Positions 15,844-27,770 of a stretch of 64,000 nucleotides of DNA are shown here, one piece after another (position 1 is the stretch's first letter; each line of letters starts with the position of its first letter). The DNA is from Actinophytocola algeriensis (lineage in GTDB: Bacteria > Actinomycetota > Actinomycetes > Mycobacteriales > Pseudonocardiaceae). Location of the stretch: assembly GCF_014203735.1 (NCBI RefSeq), contig NZ_JACHJQ010000009.1, positions 186,001 through 250,000 of the forward strand, written 5' to 3'. A program made the translations under genes and the position numbers. The notes below the pieces were generated by a model. The model saw nothing but the letters and a program-made list of their open reading frames with translations. It did no database searches and was not told the DNA's origin.

Positions 15844-15849
15844 ATCGAC

Positions 15850-16662
15850 ATGGCTGACGAACCCACCACACCAGACAACCCGCCGGAGGGCTCGCCCGCA
15901 CAGGGCGAACCGTTGTCCGACGCCGAGCGGCCCGCCTCCGAGGAACTGCGCCCCACCACCGAGGACGCGCTGCCGAAGCCGAGCGCCCCGCTCGTCTCCG
16001 GCAAGTCCCGCGCGGGCATGTTCAACGTCTCCGGCTCCGGTGACACCTCCGGCTTCGGCGGCCTGCGCCTGCCGAGGCACGTCGCGGCGCCCGCCGAGCG
16101 GCCCTACGGCGGCTGGTTCGACGAGTTCACCGACCAGCTGCTCGCGTCCATGCGGGAGCGGAGCATCCCGGTCGAGGCCATCCTGCAGGTGACCGTCGAC
16201 CGCGGCGAGATCACCTACTACGTCGCCCCGGCGCACCTCGTGGCCCTGTGCCGGACGCTGCGGGACGACCCGGCGCTGCGCTTCGAGCTGTGCAGCTCGG
16301 TGTCCGGTGTGGACTACGGCGTGGACGTGCCGCAGCGCCTCCACTCCGTCTACCACCTGACCTCGATGACCTACCGCCGCCGCATCCGGCTCGAGGTGGC
16401 CATCGACTGGAACGGCGACCAGGACGGCCAGCCGCACTGCCCGTCGGTCGTGGCCGTCTACCCGACCGCGGACTGGCAGGAACGCGAGACCTGGGACATG
16501 TTCGGGATCGTCTACGACGGCCACCCGGCGCTGACCCGGATCCTCATGCCGGACGACTGGGACGGCCACCCGCAGCGGAAGGACTACCCGCTGGGCGGCA
16601 TCCCCGTGGAGTACAAGGGTGCGGAGATCCCGCCGCCGGACCAGAGGAGGTCGTACTCATGA
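15850..16662 (+). CDS. nuoC: NADH-quinone oxidoreductase subunit C
   Basis: The 270-residue subunit carries a roughly 70-residue low-complexity N-terminal extension rich in proline, glutamate and serine, as in other actinobacterial NuoC proteins. The conserved 30-kDa subunit domain follows. Its signature is [40 protein letters not shown] near the C terminus. It is part of the peripheral arm, next to NuoB and NuoD. The ATG lies 6 bp after the nuoB stop. Confidence 0.95.
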   Translation: MADEPTTPDNPPEGSPAQGEPLSDAERPASEELRPTTEDALPKPSAPLVSGKSRAGMFNVSGSGDTSGFGGLRLPRHVAAPAERPYGGWFDEFTDQLLASMRERSIPVEAILQVTVDRGEITYYVAPAHLVALCRTLRDDPALRFELCSSVSGVDYGVDVPQRLHSVYHLTSMTYRRRIRLEVAIDWNGDQDGQPHCPSVVAVYPTADWQERETWDMFGIVYDGHPALTRILMPDDWDGHPQRKDYPLGGIPVEYKGAEIPPPDQRRSYS

Positions 16663-16696
16663 CCGCCGACGTACTTTTTCCCACGGAGGCGGCATC

Positions 16697-18070
16697 ATGA
16701 CCGAGAACCTCAGTGACGTCACCACCGGCACCAAGCCCGACTCCGGCCGGCCGCACGGCTCCGACGAGCCGTACGCCGCGCCGCGGGAGACGACCGAGGG
16801 TCGGATCTACAACGTCACCGGCGGCGACTGGGACACCGCGCTCGACGACGCCATCAACGACGAGCGGATCATCATCAACATGGGTCCGCAGCACCCGTCC
16901 ACGCACGGCGTGCTGCGGCTGGTGCTGGAGCTCGAGGGCGAGACGGTCACGCAGGCCCGGTCGGTCATCGGCTACCTGCACACCGGCATCGAGAAGAACA
17001 CCGAGTACCGCACCTGGACCCAGGGCGTCACGTTCGTGACGCGCATGGACTACCTCGCGCCGCTGTCCAACGAGGCCGCCTACTGCCTCGCGGTCGAGAA
17101 GCTGCTCGGCGTCGAGGCACCGCCCCGCGCACAGACCATCCGGGTCCTGCTCCTGGAGATCAACCGCATCTCCTCGCACCTGGTCGCGCTCGCGACCGGC
17201 GGCATGGAGCTGGGTGCGCTGACCGCCATGACCGCGGGCTTCCGCGAGCGTGAGGAAGCGCTGCACCTGCTGGAGTTCCTGACCGGCCTGCGCATGAACC
17301 ACGCGTTCATCCGCCCCGGCGGCGTCGCGCAGGACCTGCCGGAGGGCTACGAGGTCAAGGTCCGCGAGTTCCTCAAGACCATGAACGAGCGGCTGCCCCA
17401 GTACGACAAGCTGCTCACCGGCCAGCCGATCTGGAAGAACCGGCTCAAGGGCATCGGCTACCTGCCCGTCGACGCGTGCCTCGCGCTCGGCGTCACCGGG
17501 CCGATCCTGCGCTCCGCGGGCCTGCCGTGGGACCTGCGCAAGACCGAGCCGTACCTGGGCTACGAGGACTACACCTTCGAGGTGCCGACCTCGACCGCGG
17601 CCGACTCGTACGCGCGCTACCTGCTGCGCGTCGAGGAGATGCACCAGTCGCTGCGGATCATCAACCAGTGCCTGAAGAAGCTCGAGCCGGGCCCGGTGAT
17701 GGTCGCCGACGAGAAGATCGCGTGGCCGGCGAAGCTGTCGATCGGCGCGGACGGCATGGGCAACTCGCTCGACCACGTCCGCAAGATCATGGGCCAGTCG
17801 ATGGAGGCCCTGATCCACCACTTCAAGCTGGTGACCGAGGGCTTCCAGGTGCCCGCGGGGCAGGTGTACGTGCCGGTCGAGTCGCCGCGCGGCGAGCTGG
17901 GCTACCACCTCGTCTCCGACGGCGGCACCCGGCCGATGCGCGTCCACGTGCGGGAGCCCAGCTTCATCAACCTGCAGTCGATGCCGGCCATGTCCGAGGG
18001 CGGGCTGGTCGCGGACGTCATCGCGGCCATCGCGTCGATCGACCCGGTGATGGGAGGGGTAGACCGGTGA
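16697..18070 (+). CDS. nuoD: NADH-quinone oxidoreductase subunit D
   Basis: A 457-residue 49-kDa subunit that forms the quinone pocket with NuoB. Visible are the [14 protein letters not shown] motif, whose histidine and neighbours line the pocket, and the [15 protein letters not shown] segment. The C terminus ends in the conserved [10 protein letters not shown] chose ATG 16697 because GGAGG lies 9 bp upstream and because the earlier in-frame residues are unlike the family. The N-terminal 40 residues are a non-conserved extension. Confidence 0.97.
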   Translation: MTENLSDVTTGTKPDSGRPHGSDEPYAAPRETTEGRIYNVTGGDWDTALDDAINDERIIINMGPQHPSTHGVLRLVLELEGETVTQARSVIGYLHTGIEKNTEYRTWTQGVTFVTRMDYLAPLSNEAAYCLAVEKLLGVEAPPRAQTIRVLLLEINRISSHLVALATGGMELGALTAMTAGFREREEALHLLEFLTGLRMNHAFIRPGGVAQDLPEGYEVKVREFLKTMNERLPQYDKLLTGQPIWKNRLKGIGYLPVDACLALGVTGPILRSAGLPWDLRKTEPYLGYEDYTFEVPTSTAADSYARYLLRVEEMHQSLRIINQCLKKLEPGPVMVADEKIAWPAKLSIGADGMGNSLDHVRKIMGQSMEALIHHFKLVTEGFQVPAGQVYVPVESPRGELGYHLVSDGGTRPMRVHVREPSFINLQSMPAMSEGGLVADVIAAIASIDPVMGGVDR

Positions 18071-18130
18071 ACGGAGCTTGCGGAGTGAACCAGCGACACC
18101 GGGACCACTCGGAGCCTGCGAGGAGCGGTC

Positions 18131-19015
18131 ATGCCTGAGCCATTGAGCACCGGTTCGACGTACGGCGGTTCGAGTGTCGGCGCGGGCGAGACCCACGCCG
18201 CGGCGGGCCCGGACGTGGACGTCAACGCCGCGTCCCCGTTGAGCCGTGCGGAGAACGAGGCGCTGACCGTCGAGTCCACCCCGGACCTGTCGGTCTTCGG
18301 GCCGGACATCGTCGCCAAGGCGCAGGTGCAGAAGGCGACCTACCCGGAGACCCGGTCCGCGCTGCTGCCGATGCTGCACCTCGTGCAGTCGGTCGAGGGC
18401 TACGTCAGCCAGGCGGGCATCGAGTTCTGCGCCCGGCAGCTGAACCTCAGCAACGCCGAGGTCTCCGCGGTCGCGACGTTCTACACCATGTACAAGCGCA
18501 AGCCGTGCGGCGAGCACCTCGTGAGCGTCTGCACCAACACGCTGTGCGCGGTGCTGGGCGGCGACGCGATCTACAAGAAGCTGACCGAGCACCTGTCCGA
18601 GGACGGGACCCCGCTCAAGCACGAGGACACCGCGGGCGAGCCGGGCACGCCGGGCTCGATCACCATCGAGCACGCCGAGTGCCTCGCGGCCTGCGACCTC
18701 GGCCCCGTGCTGCAGGTCAACTACGAGTTCTACGACAACCAGACCGTCGACTCCGCGGTGGAGCTCGTCGACGCGCTGCGGCGGGGCGAGAAGCCCGCGC
18801 CGACGCGGGGCGCGCCGCTGTCGGACCTGCGCACGGTCGAGCTGGAGCTGGCCGGGTTCTACCCAGAGGACGAGGCGGAGTTCCGCGCCCGCATCGACGG
18901 CCCGTCGGCCGCGGTCGAGACGCTGCGCGGCGCACAGCTCGCCGCCGACAGCGGCTGGACCGCACCGGCGATGCCCGAGAAGGCACCGGCGCTTCCGGAG
19001 GTCGAGAAGAAATGA
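18131..19015 (+). CDS. nuoE: NADH-quinone oxidoreductase subunit E
   Basis: A 294-residue, 24-kDa-type subunit with one [2Fe-2S] cluster (N1a). The ligands are in VCTNTLC and in CLAACD, the usual C-x4-C ... C-x3-C pattern. About 75 extra N-terminal residues and a C-terminal tail of about 60 residues extend beyond the core, as is common in actinobacteria. The stop overlaps the nuoF start by 4 bp. The preceding 60 bp after nuoD hold no other gene. Confidence 0.95.
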   Translation: MPEPLSTGSTYGGSSVGAGETHAAAGPDVDVNAASPLSRAENEALTVESTPDLSVFGPDIVAKAQVQKATYPETRSALLPMLHLVQSVEGYVSQAGIEFCARQLNLSNAEVSAVATFYTMYKRKPCGEHLVSVCTNTLCAVLGGDAIYKKLTEHLSEDGTPLKHEDTAGEPGTPGSITIEHAECLAACDLGPVLQVNYEFYDNQTVDSAVELVDALRRGEKPAPTRGAPLSDLRTVELELAGFYPEDEAEFRARIDGPSAAVETLRGAQLAADSGWTAPAMPEKAPALPEVEKK

Positions 19016-20316
19016 CATCCACCGAGACGACCAGCCCCGACCCGGTGACCCCGGTGCTCACGAAGCGCTGGCTGTCGCCGAACTCGTGGCAGCTCGAGAC
19101 CTACGAGCGGCTCGAGGGGTACACCGCACTGCGCACCGCACTGCGCGGCACCCCGGAGCAGCTGGTCCAGCTGGTGAAGGACTCGGGTCTGCGTGGCCGT
19201 GGCGGCGCGGGCTTCCCGGCGGGCGTGAAGTGGTCCTTCATGCCTCCGAATGAGGACAAGCCGCACTACCTCGTCATCAACGCGGACGAGGGCGAGCCGG
19301 GCACCTGCAAGGACATCCCGCTGATGATGGCGGACCCGCACTCGCTGATCGAGGGCATCGTCATCGCCTCGTACGCGATGCGCTCCCACCACGCCTTCAT
19401 CTACGTGCGCGGCGAGGTCCCGCACTGCATCCGCCGCCTCAACGCGGCGGTGCGCGAGGCGAAGGCCGCGGGTTACGTCGGCAAGGACATCCTCGGCTCC
19501 GGCTTCGACCTGGAGATCACCGTCCACGCCGGTGCCGGCGCGTACATCTGCGGTGAGGAGACCGCGCTCCTCGACTCGCTCGAGGGCCGCCGCGGCCAGC
19601 CCCGCCTCAAGCCGCCGTTCCCGGCGGCCGCGGGCCTCTACGCCGCGCCCACCACGGTGAACAACGTCGAGACCATCGCGTCGGTGCCGTTCATCGTCAA
19701 CGGTGGCGCGGACTGGTTCCGCACCATGGGGTCCGAGCGCTCGCCGGGGCCGAAGATCTACTCGATCTCCGGCCACGTCGAGAAGCCCGGCCAGTACGAG
19801 GCGCCCCTGGGCACCACGCTGCGCCAGCTGCTGGACATGGCGGGCGGCATGAAGGACGGCATCCCGCTGAAGTTCTGGACGCCGGGCGGGTCCTCCACGC
19901 CGATGTTCACCGCCGAGCACCTGGACGTGCCGCTGGACTTCGAGGGCGCCGTCGAGGCGGGCTCGATCCTCGGCACCACCGCCGTGATGGTGTTCAACGA
20001 GACGGTGTCCGTGCCGTGGGCCGTGATGAAGTGGACGCAGTTCTACGAGCACGAGTCCTGCGGCAAGTGCACGCCGTGCCGCGAGGGCACCTACTGGCTC
20101 GCCGGGATCCTCGAGCGGATGGTCGACGGCCACGGCACCGAGGCCGACATCGAGACGCTGCTCGACATCTGCGACAACATCCTCGGCCGCTCGTTCTGCG
20201 CCCTGGGTGACGGTGCGGTGAGCCCGATCCAGAGCGGCATCAAGTACTTCCGGGACGAGTTCCTCGCGCTCTGCGAGAAGAACAAGACCCCTGCGCTCGC
20301 TGGAGCCAACTCATGA
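19012..20316 (+). CDS. nuoF: NADH-quinone oxidoreductase subunit F
   Basis: A 434-residue subunit with the NADH- and FMN-binding site and one [4Fe-4S] cluster. The glycine-rich [10 protein letters not shown] motif (residues 63-72) binds the FMN/NADH. The cluster ligands lie in [13 protein letters not shown] and in the later cysteine of [10 protein letters not shown]. The start is the ATGA overlap with nuoE. The end overlaps nuoG by 4 bp. Confidence 0.97.
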   Translation: MTSTETTSPDPVTPVLTKRWLSPNSWQLETYERLEGYTALRTALRGTPEQLVQLVKDSGLRGRGGAGFPAGVKWSFMPPNEDKPHYLVINADEGEPGTCKDIPLMMADPHSLIEGIVIASYAMRSHHAFIYVRGEVPHCIRRLNAAVREAKAAGYVGKDILGSGFDLEITVHAGAGAYICGEETALLDSLEGRRGQPRLKPPFPAAAGLYAAPTTVNNVETIASVPFIVNGGADWFRTMGSERSPGPKIYSISGHVEKPGQYEAPLGTTLRQLLDMAGGMKDGIPLKFWTPGGSSTPMFTAEHLDVPLDFEGAVEAGSILGTTAVMVFNETVSVPWAVMKWTQFYEHESCGKCTPCREGTYWLAGILERMVDGHGTEADIETLLDICDNILGRSFCALGDGAVSPIQSGIKYFRDEFLALCEKNKTPALAGANS

Positions 20317-22805
20317 CAGCGATTGAAGAAAAGCCGGAGACAGCGCCCGTACCCGAGGGGCACGTGCGGCTGACCATCGACGGGGTCGAGGTCATCGCGC
20401 CCAAGGGTGAGCTGCTCATCCGCACGGCGGAGCGCCTCGGCACCGTGATCCCGCGGTTCTGCGACCACCCCCTCCTCGACCCGGCCGGCGCCTGCCGCCA
20501 GTGCCTCGTCGAGGTGGAGATGGGCGGGCGGCCGATGCCGAAGCCGCAGGCCTCGTGCACCATCACGGTCGCCGACGGCATGGTCGTGAAGACGCAGGTG
20601 ACCTCGCCGGTCGCGGACAAGGCCCAGCAGGGTGTGATGGAGCTGCTGCTCATCAACCACCCGCTGGACTGCCCGGTCTGCGACAAGGGCGGCGAGTGCC
20701 CGCTGCAGAACCAGGCGCTGGCCCACGGCCGCTCGGACTCCCGCTTCGTCGAGACCAAGCGGACGTTCCCGAAGCCGATCCCGGTGTCCACGCAGGTGCT
20801 GCTGGACCGCGAGCGGTGCGTGCTCTGCCAGCGCTGCACCCGGTTCTCCGACCAGATCGCGGGCGACCCGTTCATCGACCTGCTGGAGCGCGGCGTGCAC
20901 CAGCAGATCGGCATCGCGCAGAACAAGCCGTTCCAGTCGTACTTCTCGGGCAACACCATCCAGATCTGCCCGGTGGGCGCGCTGACCAGCGCCGCGTACC
21001 GGTTCCGGTCGCGCCCGTTCGACCTGGTGTCCACGCCGAGCGTGTGCGAGCACTGCTCGTCGGGCTGCGCGGAGCGCACGGACTTCCGCCGCGGCAAGGT
21101 GATGCGCAAGCTCGCCGGCGAGGACATGGACGTCAACGAGGAGTGGATCTGCGACAAGGGCCGCTTCGCGTTCCGGTACGTCACCGCGGGCGACCGGGTC
21201 ACCCGGCCGCTGGTGCGGGACGCCAAGACCGGTGAGCTGGTCCCGGCTTCGTGGACCGACGCGCTGCGGATCGCGGCCGAGGGCCTCGCGAAGGCCCGTG
21301 ACGGCAAGGGTGCCGCGGTCCTCACCGGCGGTCGCCTGACCGTCGAGGACTCCTACGCGTACGCCAAGTTCGCCCGGGTCGCGTTGCGCACCAACGACAT
21401 CGACTTCCGCGCCCGTGCGCACTCGGCGGAGGAGCTGGACTTCCTGGCCTCCCGCGTCGTGGGCACCACGCCGGCGGACGGGGTCACGTTCGCGGCCATC
21501 GAGGCCGCGCCGTCGGTGCTGTGCGTCGCGTTCGACCCGGAGGAAGAGGCGCCGATCGTGTTCCTGCGGCTGCGCAAGGCGGCCCGCAAGAACCGCGCCA
21601 AGATCTTCCACATCGGACAGTGGACGACACCGGGCGTCGAGAAGACGATCCGGCCGGTCAGCGTCGACAAGGGCACGATCGGCACGCTCCTCGCGTGCCA
21701 GCCCGGCGGCGAGACCGCCGCGGTCGAGGGCCTCGTCACGCACGCGCCGGACGTCAGCGAGGCGCTGAGCACGCCCGGTTCGGTGATCCTCGCCGGCGAG
21801 CGGGCCGCGCAGGTCCCCGGGCTGCTGACCGAACTGGTCAAGCTGGCCGAGGTCACCGGCGCCCGGATCGCCTGGATCCCGCGCCGCGCCGGTGAGCGCG
21901 GTGCGCTGGACGCCGGTGCGGCCCCGACGCTGCTGCCCGGTGGCCGCCTGGTCACCGACGCGGGCGCGCGGGCCGAGGTGGAGCAGGCATGGGGCCTGGC
22001 CGAGGGTTCGCTCCCGGCCGGCCCGGGCCGCGACACGACCGGCATCCTCGCCGCGGCCGCGGCCGGGGAGCTGGACGGCCTGATCGTCGGCGGCGTCGAG
22101 ATCGACGACCTGCCCGACCCGGCGCTCGCCGAGGAGGCGTTCGCGAAGGCGGGCTTCGTCGTCAGCCTCGAGCTGCGGGCCTCCGCGGTCACCGAGTTCG
22201 CCGACGTGGTCCTGCCGGTCGCCCCGGCCGTCGAGAAGTCCGGCACCTTCCTCAACTGGGAGGGCCGCCGCCGCGAGTTCGGCGCCACCCTCGAGGCCAC
22301 CGGCTCGCTGCCGGACTGCCGGGTGCTCGACACGCTCGGCGTCGAGATGGACGTCGACCTGTTCACCCAGACCCCGACGGCCGCCGCGGGCGACCTGGCG
22401 AAGCTGCCGACGGTGCTGCGCAAGGCCGCGCTGCCGGTCGCGGTCGCCGCGGCCGCCCCGTCGGTCGGCGAGGGCCAGGCGGTCCTCGCGACCTGGCGCC
22501 AGCTGCTGGACAACGGCTCGCTGCAGTCCGACGAACCACACCTGGCCGGCACCCAGCGCCCGGCCGTGGTCCGGCTGGGCGCCGCTACCGCCGCCAGACT
22601 CGGCGTCAACGGCCAGGCGACCGTCAAGACCGAGCACGGGTCGATCACCCTGCCGGTCGAGCACGCGGACCTGCCGGACGGTGTCGTGTGGCTGCCGGCC
22701 AACTCGGGTCCGTCGAAGGTCCGCCGCGTGCTGCGCGCCGGGCACGGCGACGTGGTCAGCGTTACCGCCGAGAATTTCCTCACCGGTAGTACTGGAGGCG
22801 AGTGA
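20313..22805 (+). CDS. nuoG: NADH-quinone oxidoreductase subunit G
   Basis: The 830-residue subunit has an N-terminal [2Fe-2S] ferredoxin-like domain with cysteines in [21 protein letters not shown]. Next come a [4Fe-4S] histidine/cysteine motif ([15 protein letters not shown]) and a [10 protein letters not shown] cluster site. The long molybdopterin-oxidoreductase-like domain, which lacks its cofactor in NuoG, follows from about residue 215 and carries the additional [15 protein letters not shown] site of the N7 type. It sits in the peripheral arm. The start is coupled to nuoF, and nuoH follows after a 3-bp gap. Confidence 0.96.
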   Translation: MTAIEEKPETAPVPEGHVRLTIDGVEVIAPKGELLIRTAERLGTVIPRFCDHPLLDPAGACRQCLVEVEMGGRPMPKPQASCTITVADGMVVKTQVTSPVADKAQQGVMELLLINHPLDCPVCDKGGECPLQNQALAHGRSDSRFVETKRTFPKPIPVSTQVLLDRERCVLCQRCTRFSDQIAGDPFIDLLERGVHQQIGIAQNKPFQSYFSGNTIQICPVGALTSAAYRFRSRPFDLVSTPSVCEHCSSGCAERTDFRRGKVMRKLAGEDMDVNEEWICDKGRFAFRYVTAGDRVTRPLVRDAKTGELVPASWTDALRIAAEGLAKARDGKGAAVLTGGRLTVEDSYAYAKFARVALRTNDIDFRARAHSAEELDFLASRVVGTTPADGVTFAAIEAAPSVLCVAFDPEEEAPIVFLRLRKAARKNRAKIFHIGQWTTPGVEKTIRPVSVDKGTIGTLLACQPGGETAAVEGLVTHAPDVSEALSTPGSVILAGERAAQVPGLLTELVKLAEVTGARIAWIPRRAGERGALDAGAAPTLLPGGRLVTDAGARAEVEQAWGLAEGSLPAGPGRDTTGILAAAAAGELDGLIVGGVEIDDLPDPALAEEAFAKAGFVVSLELRASAVTEFADVVLPVAPAVEKSGTFLNWEGRRREFGATLEATGSLPDCRVLDTLGVEMDVDLFTQTPTAAAGDLAKLPTVLRKAALPVAVAAAAPSVGEGQAVLATWRQLLDNGSLQSDEPHLAGTQRPAVVRLGAATAARLGVNGQATVKTEHGSITLPVEHADLPDGVVWLPANSGPSKVRRVLRAGHGDVVSVTAENFLTGSTGGE

Positions 22806-22808
22806 GCC

Positions 22809-24122
22809 ATGGACAGGGCCGCACTCCTTGCCGACGACCCCGTCTGGCTGATCCTGATCAAGGCCGTGGTCATTCTCCTCATCGGCCCGATCATGACCGT
22901 CGTCCTGATCGTGGCCGAGCGGAAGATCATCGGTCGCATGCAGCAGCGGCCCGGCCCCAACCGGGTCGGCCCCTTCGGTCTGTTGCAGTCCGTGGCGGAC
23001 GCGATCAAGCTCCCGTTCAAGGAGCAGATCATCCCCGCGACGGCCGACCGCAAGATCTACTTCCTCGCCCCCGTCATCGCCACGATCCCCGCGCTGATCG
23101 CGCTGTCGGTGATGCCGATCGGCCCGGAGGTCTCGATCTTCGGTGAGCGGACGGTGCTCCAGCTGGTCGAGCTGCCGGTCGGCGCCCTGGTCGTGCTGGC
23201 CTGCTCCTCGGTCGGCGTGTACGGCATCGTGCTGGCGGGCTGGTCGTCCGGGTCGCCGTACCCGCTGCTCGGCGGGCTCCGCTCGGCCGCGCAGGTGATC
23301 TCCTACGAGATCGCGCTCGGCCTCTCGATCGTGGCGGTCGTGCTGTACACGGGGTCGCTGTCCACCAGCGCCATCGTCGAGGCACAACACAGTGGCTGGT
23401 ACTTCTACCTGCTGATCCCGAGCTTCCTGATCTTCCTCGTCTCGATGGTCGGCGAGACCAACCGCGCGCCGTTCGACCTCCCCGAGGCGGAGTCGGAGCT
23501 GGTCGGCGGTTTCCACACCGAGTACAGCTCGATGAAGTTCGCGCTGTTCTTCCTCGCCGAGTACGCCAACATGGTGGTCCTCACGGCGTTCGCCACCACG
23601 CTGTTCCTCGGCGGGTACATGGCCCCGTGGCCGATCTCGCTGATCGGCGACAACTACCTCAACACGGGGTGGTGGCCGGTCCTCTGGTTCTTCGGCAAGA
23701 TGTTCGTGCTGCTGTTCGGGTTCATCTGGCTGCGCGCCACGCTCCCGAGGTTCCGCTACGACCAGTTCATGAAGCTCGGCTGGAAGGTGCTGGTCCCCGC
23801 CAACCTGGTGTGGATCGTCGCGGTCGTCGCCGTGCGCGCGTTCCGCAACGAGCAGGACATCTCCACGGGCCAGTGGGTGTTCTGGATCGGCGCCGGTGTG
23901 CTCGTGCTGATCCTGCTCGCGCTCCTGCTGCCTGACCGCAAGGTCGAGGACGACGAGGAGCGCGTGCCGATCACCGGCGGCGGCTACCCGGTACCGCCGC
24001 TGGACCTGGAGATCCCCCAGCCGCCCAAGCGCAAGGCCGTCCGCGGCCGGGAGCGCCGCCGCCAGCGGGCCACCGTCGCGGCGGTCGCGCAGGAGAAGGA
24101 GTCCACCAATGGGGATGTTTGA
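22809..24122 (+). CDS. nuoH: NADH-quinone oxidoreductase subunit H
   Basis: The 437-residue membrane subunit links the peripheral arm to the proton channel. Eight hydrophobic segments are visible. The conserved loops are [20 protein letters not shown] and [25 protein letters not shown]. The acidic residues of the second loop are intact. A hydrophilic C-terminal tail of about 60 residues extends beyond the E. coli length. Its 3' end overlaps the nuoI start by 14 bp. Confidence 0.97.
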   Translation: MDRAALLADDPVWLILIKAVVILLIGPIMTVVLIVAERKIIGRMQQRPGPNRVGPFGLLQSVADAIKLPFKEQIIPATADRKIYFLAPVIATIPALIALSVMPIGPEVSIFGERTVLQLVELPVGALVVLACSSVGVYGIVLAGWSSGSPYPLLGGLRSAAQVISYEIALGLSIVAVVLYTGSLSTSAIVEAQHSGWYFYLLIPSFLIFLVSMVGETNRAPFDLPEAESELVGGFHTEYSSMKFALFFLAEYANMVVLTAFATTLFLGGYMAPWPISLIGDNYLNTGWWPVLWFFGKMFVLLFGFIWLRATLPRFRYDQFMKLGWKVLVPANLVWIVAVVAVRAFRNEQDISTGQWVFWIGAGVLVLILLALLLPDRKVEDDEERVPITGGGYPVPPLDLEIPQPPKRKAVRGRERRRQRATVAAVAQEKESTNGDV

Positions 24123-24657
24123 TCCGTTCAAGGGCTTCGGCGTCACCTTCGGGACGATGTTCAAGAAGGTCGTCACCGAGCAGTACCCGGAGGACTTCCG
24201 GCCGACCGCGCCGCGCTACCACGGCCGCCACCAGCTCAACCGGCACCCGGACGGGCTGGAGAAGTGCGTCGGCTGCGAGCTGTGCGCGTGGGCCTGCCCC
24301 GCGGACGCGATCTTCGTCGAGGGTGGCGACAACACCGAGGACGAGCGCTACTCGCCCGGTGAGCGGTACGGCAAGGACTACCAGATCAACTACCTGCGGT
24401 GCATCGGCTGCGGCCTGTGCGTCGAGGCCTGCCCGACCAGGTCGCTGACGATGCTCAACGACTACGAGCTGGCCAACGACAACCGCCAGGACCTGATCTG
24501 GACCAAGGAAGAGCTGATGGCGCCGCTCATGAAGGGCATGGAGCAGCCGCCGCACCCGATGCGCCTCGGTGACGACGAGAAGGACTACTACGTCGACGCG
24601 CCGCGCCTGGCTCGCAAGTGGGGCTACCCCGACCCGACCAAGGAGGCCGCCAAGTGA
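24109..24657 (+). CDS. nuoI: NADH-quinone oxidoreductase subunit I
   Basis: A 182-residue subunit with two [4Fe-4S] clusters (N6a and N6b). Both ferredoxin-type motifs are complete: [12 protein letters not shown] and [12 protein letters not shown]. The polypeptide links NuoG to NuoB. It starts within the last codons of nuoH, which implies translational coupling, and its stop overlaps the nuoJ GTG. Confidence 0.97.
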   Translation: MGMFDPFKGFGVTFGTMFKKVVTEQYPEDFRPTAPRYHGRHQLNRHPDGLEKCVGCELCAWACPADAIFVEGGDNTEDERYSPGERYGKDYQINYLRCIGCGLCVEACPTRSLTMLNDYELANDNRQDLIWTKEELMAPLMKGMEQPPHPMRLGDDEKDYYVDAPRLARKWGYPDPTKEAAK

Positions 24658-25499
24658 ACGCGGCGCTGGTCCTCGCGCAGGGTGTCCAGAACCAGATGTC
24701 GACCGGTGAGTCGATCTCGTTCTGGGTGCTCGGGCCGCTGGCACTGTTCGGCGCACTCGGCATGATCTTCGCGCGCAACGCGGTGCACTCGGCGCTGTTC
24801 CTGGTGCTGACGATGCTGTCGCTCGGTGTGCTGTACATGGTCCAGCAGGCGCCGTTCCTCGGCTTCGTGCAGATCATCGTCTACACCGGCGCGATCATGA
24901 TGCTGTTCCTGTTCGTGCTGATGCTGGTGGGCAGGGACTCGTCCGACTCGGTCGTCGAGGTGCTGCGCGGCCAGCGGCTGTTCGGCACGATCCTCGGCAT
25001 CGGGCTCGCGGTGCTGATCGTCGCCGCGGTCGCCAGGTCGCTGTCCGAGGTCACGCCGACCGGCCTGCAGGGCCAGGAAGCCAACGGCGGGGTCGGCAAC
25101 GTCGAGAACATCGGCCGGTCGATCTTCACCGACTGGCTGTTCCCGTTCGAGCTCACCTCCGCGCTGCTGATCACCGCGGCCGTCGGCGCCATGGTGCTCG
25201 GCTACGTCGACCGGCACACCAGGGGCCGCAAGACGCAGAAGGAGATGGTCGAGGCCCGCTTCCGCGGCGAGCACGACCGTCCGTCGCCGCTGCCCGGTCC
25301 CGGCGTGTTCGCCACGTCGTCGTCCGTCGCGACGCCCGCGCTCCTGCCGGACGGTTCGATCGCACCGGAGTCGCTGTCGAGGCTCATCGAGTCGGCGGCC
25401 GCCGACTCGTTCGACGACGAGCGCAAGGCTGTCGCGGGCGGTGCCCACGCGGCCGAGGCCCGTGCACTCAACCCGACGAGTGAAGGGGAGACCAAGTGA
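24654..25499 (+). CDS. nuoJ: NADH-quinone oxidoreductase subunit J
   Basis: The 281-residue membrane subunit has five transmembrane helices (first at about residues 18-40). The conserved [21 protein letters not shown] stretch contains the family's pi-bulge helix. A roughly 80-residue hydrophilic C-terminal tail is longer than in E. coli, as in other actinobacteria. The GTG start at 24654 overlaps the nuoI stop (GTGA), which decides it against the in-frame upstream start. Confidence 0.95.
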   Translation: MNAALVLAQGVQNQMSTGESISFWVLGPLALFGALGMIFARNAVHSALFLVLTMLSLGVLYMVQQAPFLGFVQIIVYTGAIMMLFLFVLMLVGRDSSDSVVEVLRGQRLFGTILGIGLAVLIVAAVARSLSEVTPTGLQGQEANGGVGNVENIGRSIFTDWLFPFELTSALLITAAVGAMVLGYVDRHTRGRKTQKEMVEARFRGEHDRPSPLPGPGVFATSSSVATPALLPDGSIAPESLSRLIESAAADSFDDERKAVAGGAHAAEARALNPTSEGETK

Positions 25500-25795
25500 C
25501 TCCCACCGTCTACCTGCTGCTCTCCGCGCTGCTGTTCACCATCGGCGCGGTCGGGGTGCTGGTCCGGCGCAACGCGATCGTCGTGTTCATGTGCATCGAG
25601 CTGATGCTGAACGCGGTGAACCTGTCGCTGGTCACGTTCGCGCGGATCAACGGTTCGCTCGACGGGCAGATCATGGCCTTCTTCGTGATGGTGGTGGCCG
25701 CGGCCGAAGTGGTCGTCGGGCTCGCGATCATCATGTCGATCTTCCGTACCCGCCGGTCGGCCTCCGTGGACGACGCCAACCTGCTGAAGTACTGA
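25496..25795 (+). CDS. nuoK: NADH-quinone oxidoreductase subunit K
   Basis: A 99-residue, three-helix proton-channel subunit. The two key buried glutamates are visible in [13 protein letters not shown] and [11 protein letters not shown]. The length is the standard one for NuoK. It starts with GTG in a 4-bp overlap with nuoJ, and nuoL follows after 10 bp. Confidence 0.97.
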   Translation: MTPTVYLLLSALLFTIGAVGVLVRRNAIVVFMCIELMLNAVNLSLVTFARINGSLDGQIMAFFVMVVAAAEVVVGLAIIMSIFRTRRSASVDDANLLKY

Positions 25796-25805
25796 GGGGT
25801 ATTCC

Positions 25806-27770
25806 GTGTCGTCTACATTCCTGCTGGCCAAGGCCCAGGAGGTCCAAGAAGCGAGCGGGGCCGCGGGCAGCGCCTGGCTGCTGATCGCGTTCCCGCTGCT
25901 CGGCGCCGCCGTGCTGCTGTTCGGCGGCAAGGCGACCAACGCATGGGGCCACCTGCTCGGCTGCGCGACGGTCATCGCGTCCTTCGTGTACGGCGCCATC
26001 CTGTTCTTCGCCTCCACCGGGCTGCCGGAGGAGGAGCGGGTGCAGAACCTGCACGTGTTCGACTGGATCCCGGTCGGACAGCTGCAGGTCGACTTCGGAC
26101 TGCGCATCGACCCGCTGTCGATCAGCTTCGTCCTGCTGATCACCGGCGTCGGCGCGCTGATCCACATCTACTCGATCGGCTACATGGCCGACGACCCCGA
26201 CCGGCGGCGCTTCTTCGGGTACTTCAACCTGTTCGTCGCGGCCATGCTCATTCTTGTCCTCGGCAACAGCTTCGTGTCGCTGTACCTCGGCTGGGAGGGC
26301 GTGGGTCTCGCCTCGTACCTGCTGATCGGCTGGTACACGAACCGCCCGTCCGCGGCCACCGCGGCCAAGAAGGCGTTCCTGATGAACCGGGTCGGCGACG
26401 TCGGCCTCGCCATCGCGATCTTCATCCTGTTCGCGGAGCTCGGGACCACGCAGTACACCGAGGTGTTCGCGAACCTCGACCAGCTCTCGCCGGCGTCGAT
26501 CACCGCGATCACGATCCTGTTGCTGCTGGGTGCCTGCGGCAAGTCCGGCCAGGTTCCGCTCCAGGCGTGGTTGCCCGATGCCATGGAGGGCCCGACCCCG
26601 GTCTCCGCCCTCATCCACGCGGCGACGATGGTCACCGCGGGCGTCTACCTGGTGGCCCGCGCCAACCCGATCTACATGATGTCCGAGGACGGCCGGCTGG
26701 TCGTGACGCTCGTCGGTGCGGTGACGTTGCTGGTCGGGTCGATCATCGGCTGCGCCTACGACGACATCAAGAAGGTCCTGGCGTACTCCACGGTCAGCCA
26801 GATCGGCTACATGATGCTGGCCGTCGGCCTCGGCCCCTTCGGGTTCGCGCTCGGCATCATGCACCTGCTGACGCACGGTTTCTTCAAGGCCGGGCTGTTC
26901 CTCGGCGCCGGGTCGGTCATGCACGCCATGAACGACGACGTCGACATGCGCCGGTACGGCGGGCTGTGGCGGGTCATGCCGATCACCTTCGCCACGTTCG
27001 GCCTCGGCTACCTCGCGCTGATCGGCATCCCGCCGTTCTCCGGCTTCTTCTCCAAGGACGCGATCATCGAGGCCGCGTTCGGCGCGGAGGGCTGGCGCGG
27101 CTGGGTCTTCGGCGGCGCGGCCCTGCTGGGCGCGTTCCTGACGGCGTTCTACATGACGCGCCTGATGTTCATGACCTTCTTCGGCAAGAAGCGCTGGGAG
27201 GAGCTGAAGTCCGAGGACGGGCGCGACTACCACCCGCACGAGGCGAAGCCGGTCATGTGGGTGCCGATGGCGGTCCTGGCGATCGGTTCGATCGGCGCGG
27301 GCTGGTTCTTCTCCTCCGGTGAGCGGCTCGCCGCCTGGCTGTCCCCGACGCTGGGCGAGCTGCAGGAGGCAGAGCACACGGCCATCCCGCACTCGCTGGT
27401 GCCGATCCTGACGGTCGTGCTGTCGGTGCTGGGTGTCCTGCTCGCCTGGCTGGTCGTCGGCCGCCGTGACGTGCCGGTGGTCAAGCCGGAGCCGGTCAGC
27501 TTCCCGGTCCGCGCGGCGCGCAGGGACCTGTACGGCAACGCCCTCAACGAAGCTCTGGTCGCCCGTCCGGGCACCTGGCTCACGCGGGCGCTGGTGTACG
27601 TCGACAACAAGGGTGTCGACGGGCTCGTGAACGGGATCGCCGCCGGGTTCGGCGGCAGCTCCGGCCGGCTGCGCAGAATGCAGACCGGGTTCGTCCGCTC
27701 CTATGCGGCGTCGATGCTCGCCGGTTCGATTCTGGTACTGATTGCCTTCCTGGCGGTGAGGTACGCGTGA
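25806..27770 (+). CDS. nuoL: NADH-quinone oxidoreductase subunit L
   Basis: The 654-residue antiporter-like subunit has about 16 helices. The helix-5 glutamate region GWEGVGLASYLLIGW and the lysine-helix loop QAWLPDAMEGPTPVSALIHAATMVTAG are both present. The lateral helix follows near the C terminus. It forms the distal proton channel of the membrane arm. Translation begins at GTG 25806, 10 bp after nuoK, and its end overlaps nuoM by 4 bp. Confidence 0.97.
   Translation: MSSTFLLAKAQEVQEASGAAGSAWLLIAFPLLGAAVLLFGGKATNAWGHLLGCATVIASFVYGAILFFASTGLPEEERVQNLHVFDWIPVGQLQVDFGLRIDPLSISFVLLITGVGALIHIYSIGYMADDPDRRRFFGYFNLFVAAMLILVLGNSFVSLYLGWEGVGLASYLLIGWYTNRPSAATAAKKAFLMNRVGDVGLAIAIFILFAELGTTQYTEVFANLDQLSPASITAITILLLLGACGKSGQVPLQAWLPDAMEGPTPVSALIHAATMVTAGVYLVARANPIYMMSEDGRLVVTLVGAVTLLVGSIIGCAYDDIKKVLAYSTVSQIGYMMLAVGLGPFGFALGIMHLLTHGFFKAGLFLGAGSVMHAMNDDVDMRRYGGLWRVMPITFATFGLGYLALIGIPPFSGFFSKDAIIEAAFGAEGWRGWVFGGAALLGAFLTAFYMTRLMFMTFFGKKRWEELKSEDGRDYHPHEAKPVMWVPMAVLAIGSIGAGWFFSSGERLAAWLSPTLGELQEAEHTAIPHSLVPILTVVLSVLGVLLAWLVVGRRDVPVVKPEPVSFPVRAARRDLYGNALNEALVARPGTWLTRALVYVDNKGVDGLVNGIAAGFGGSSGRLRRMQTGFVRSYAASMLAGSILVLIAFLAVRYA

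Noticed and set aside
20091-24176. A very long open frame (1361 codons) on the minus strand opposite nuoG and nuoH
   Set aside because: It is an antisense shadow typical of GC-rich DNA: histidine-, arginine- and aspartate-rich, without motifs, opposite well-conserved genes.
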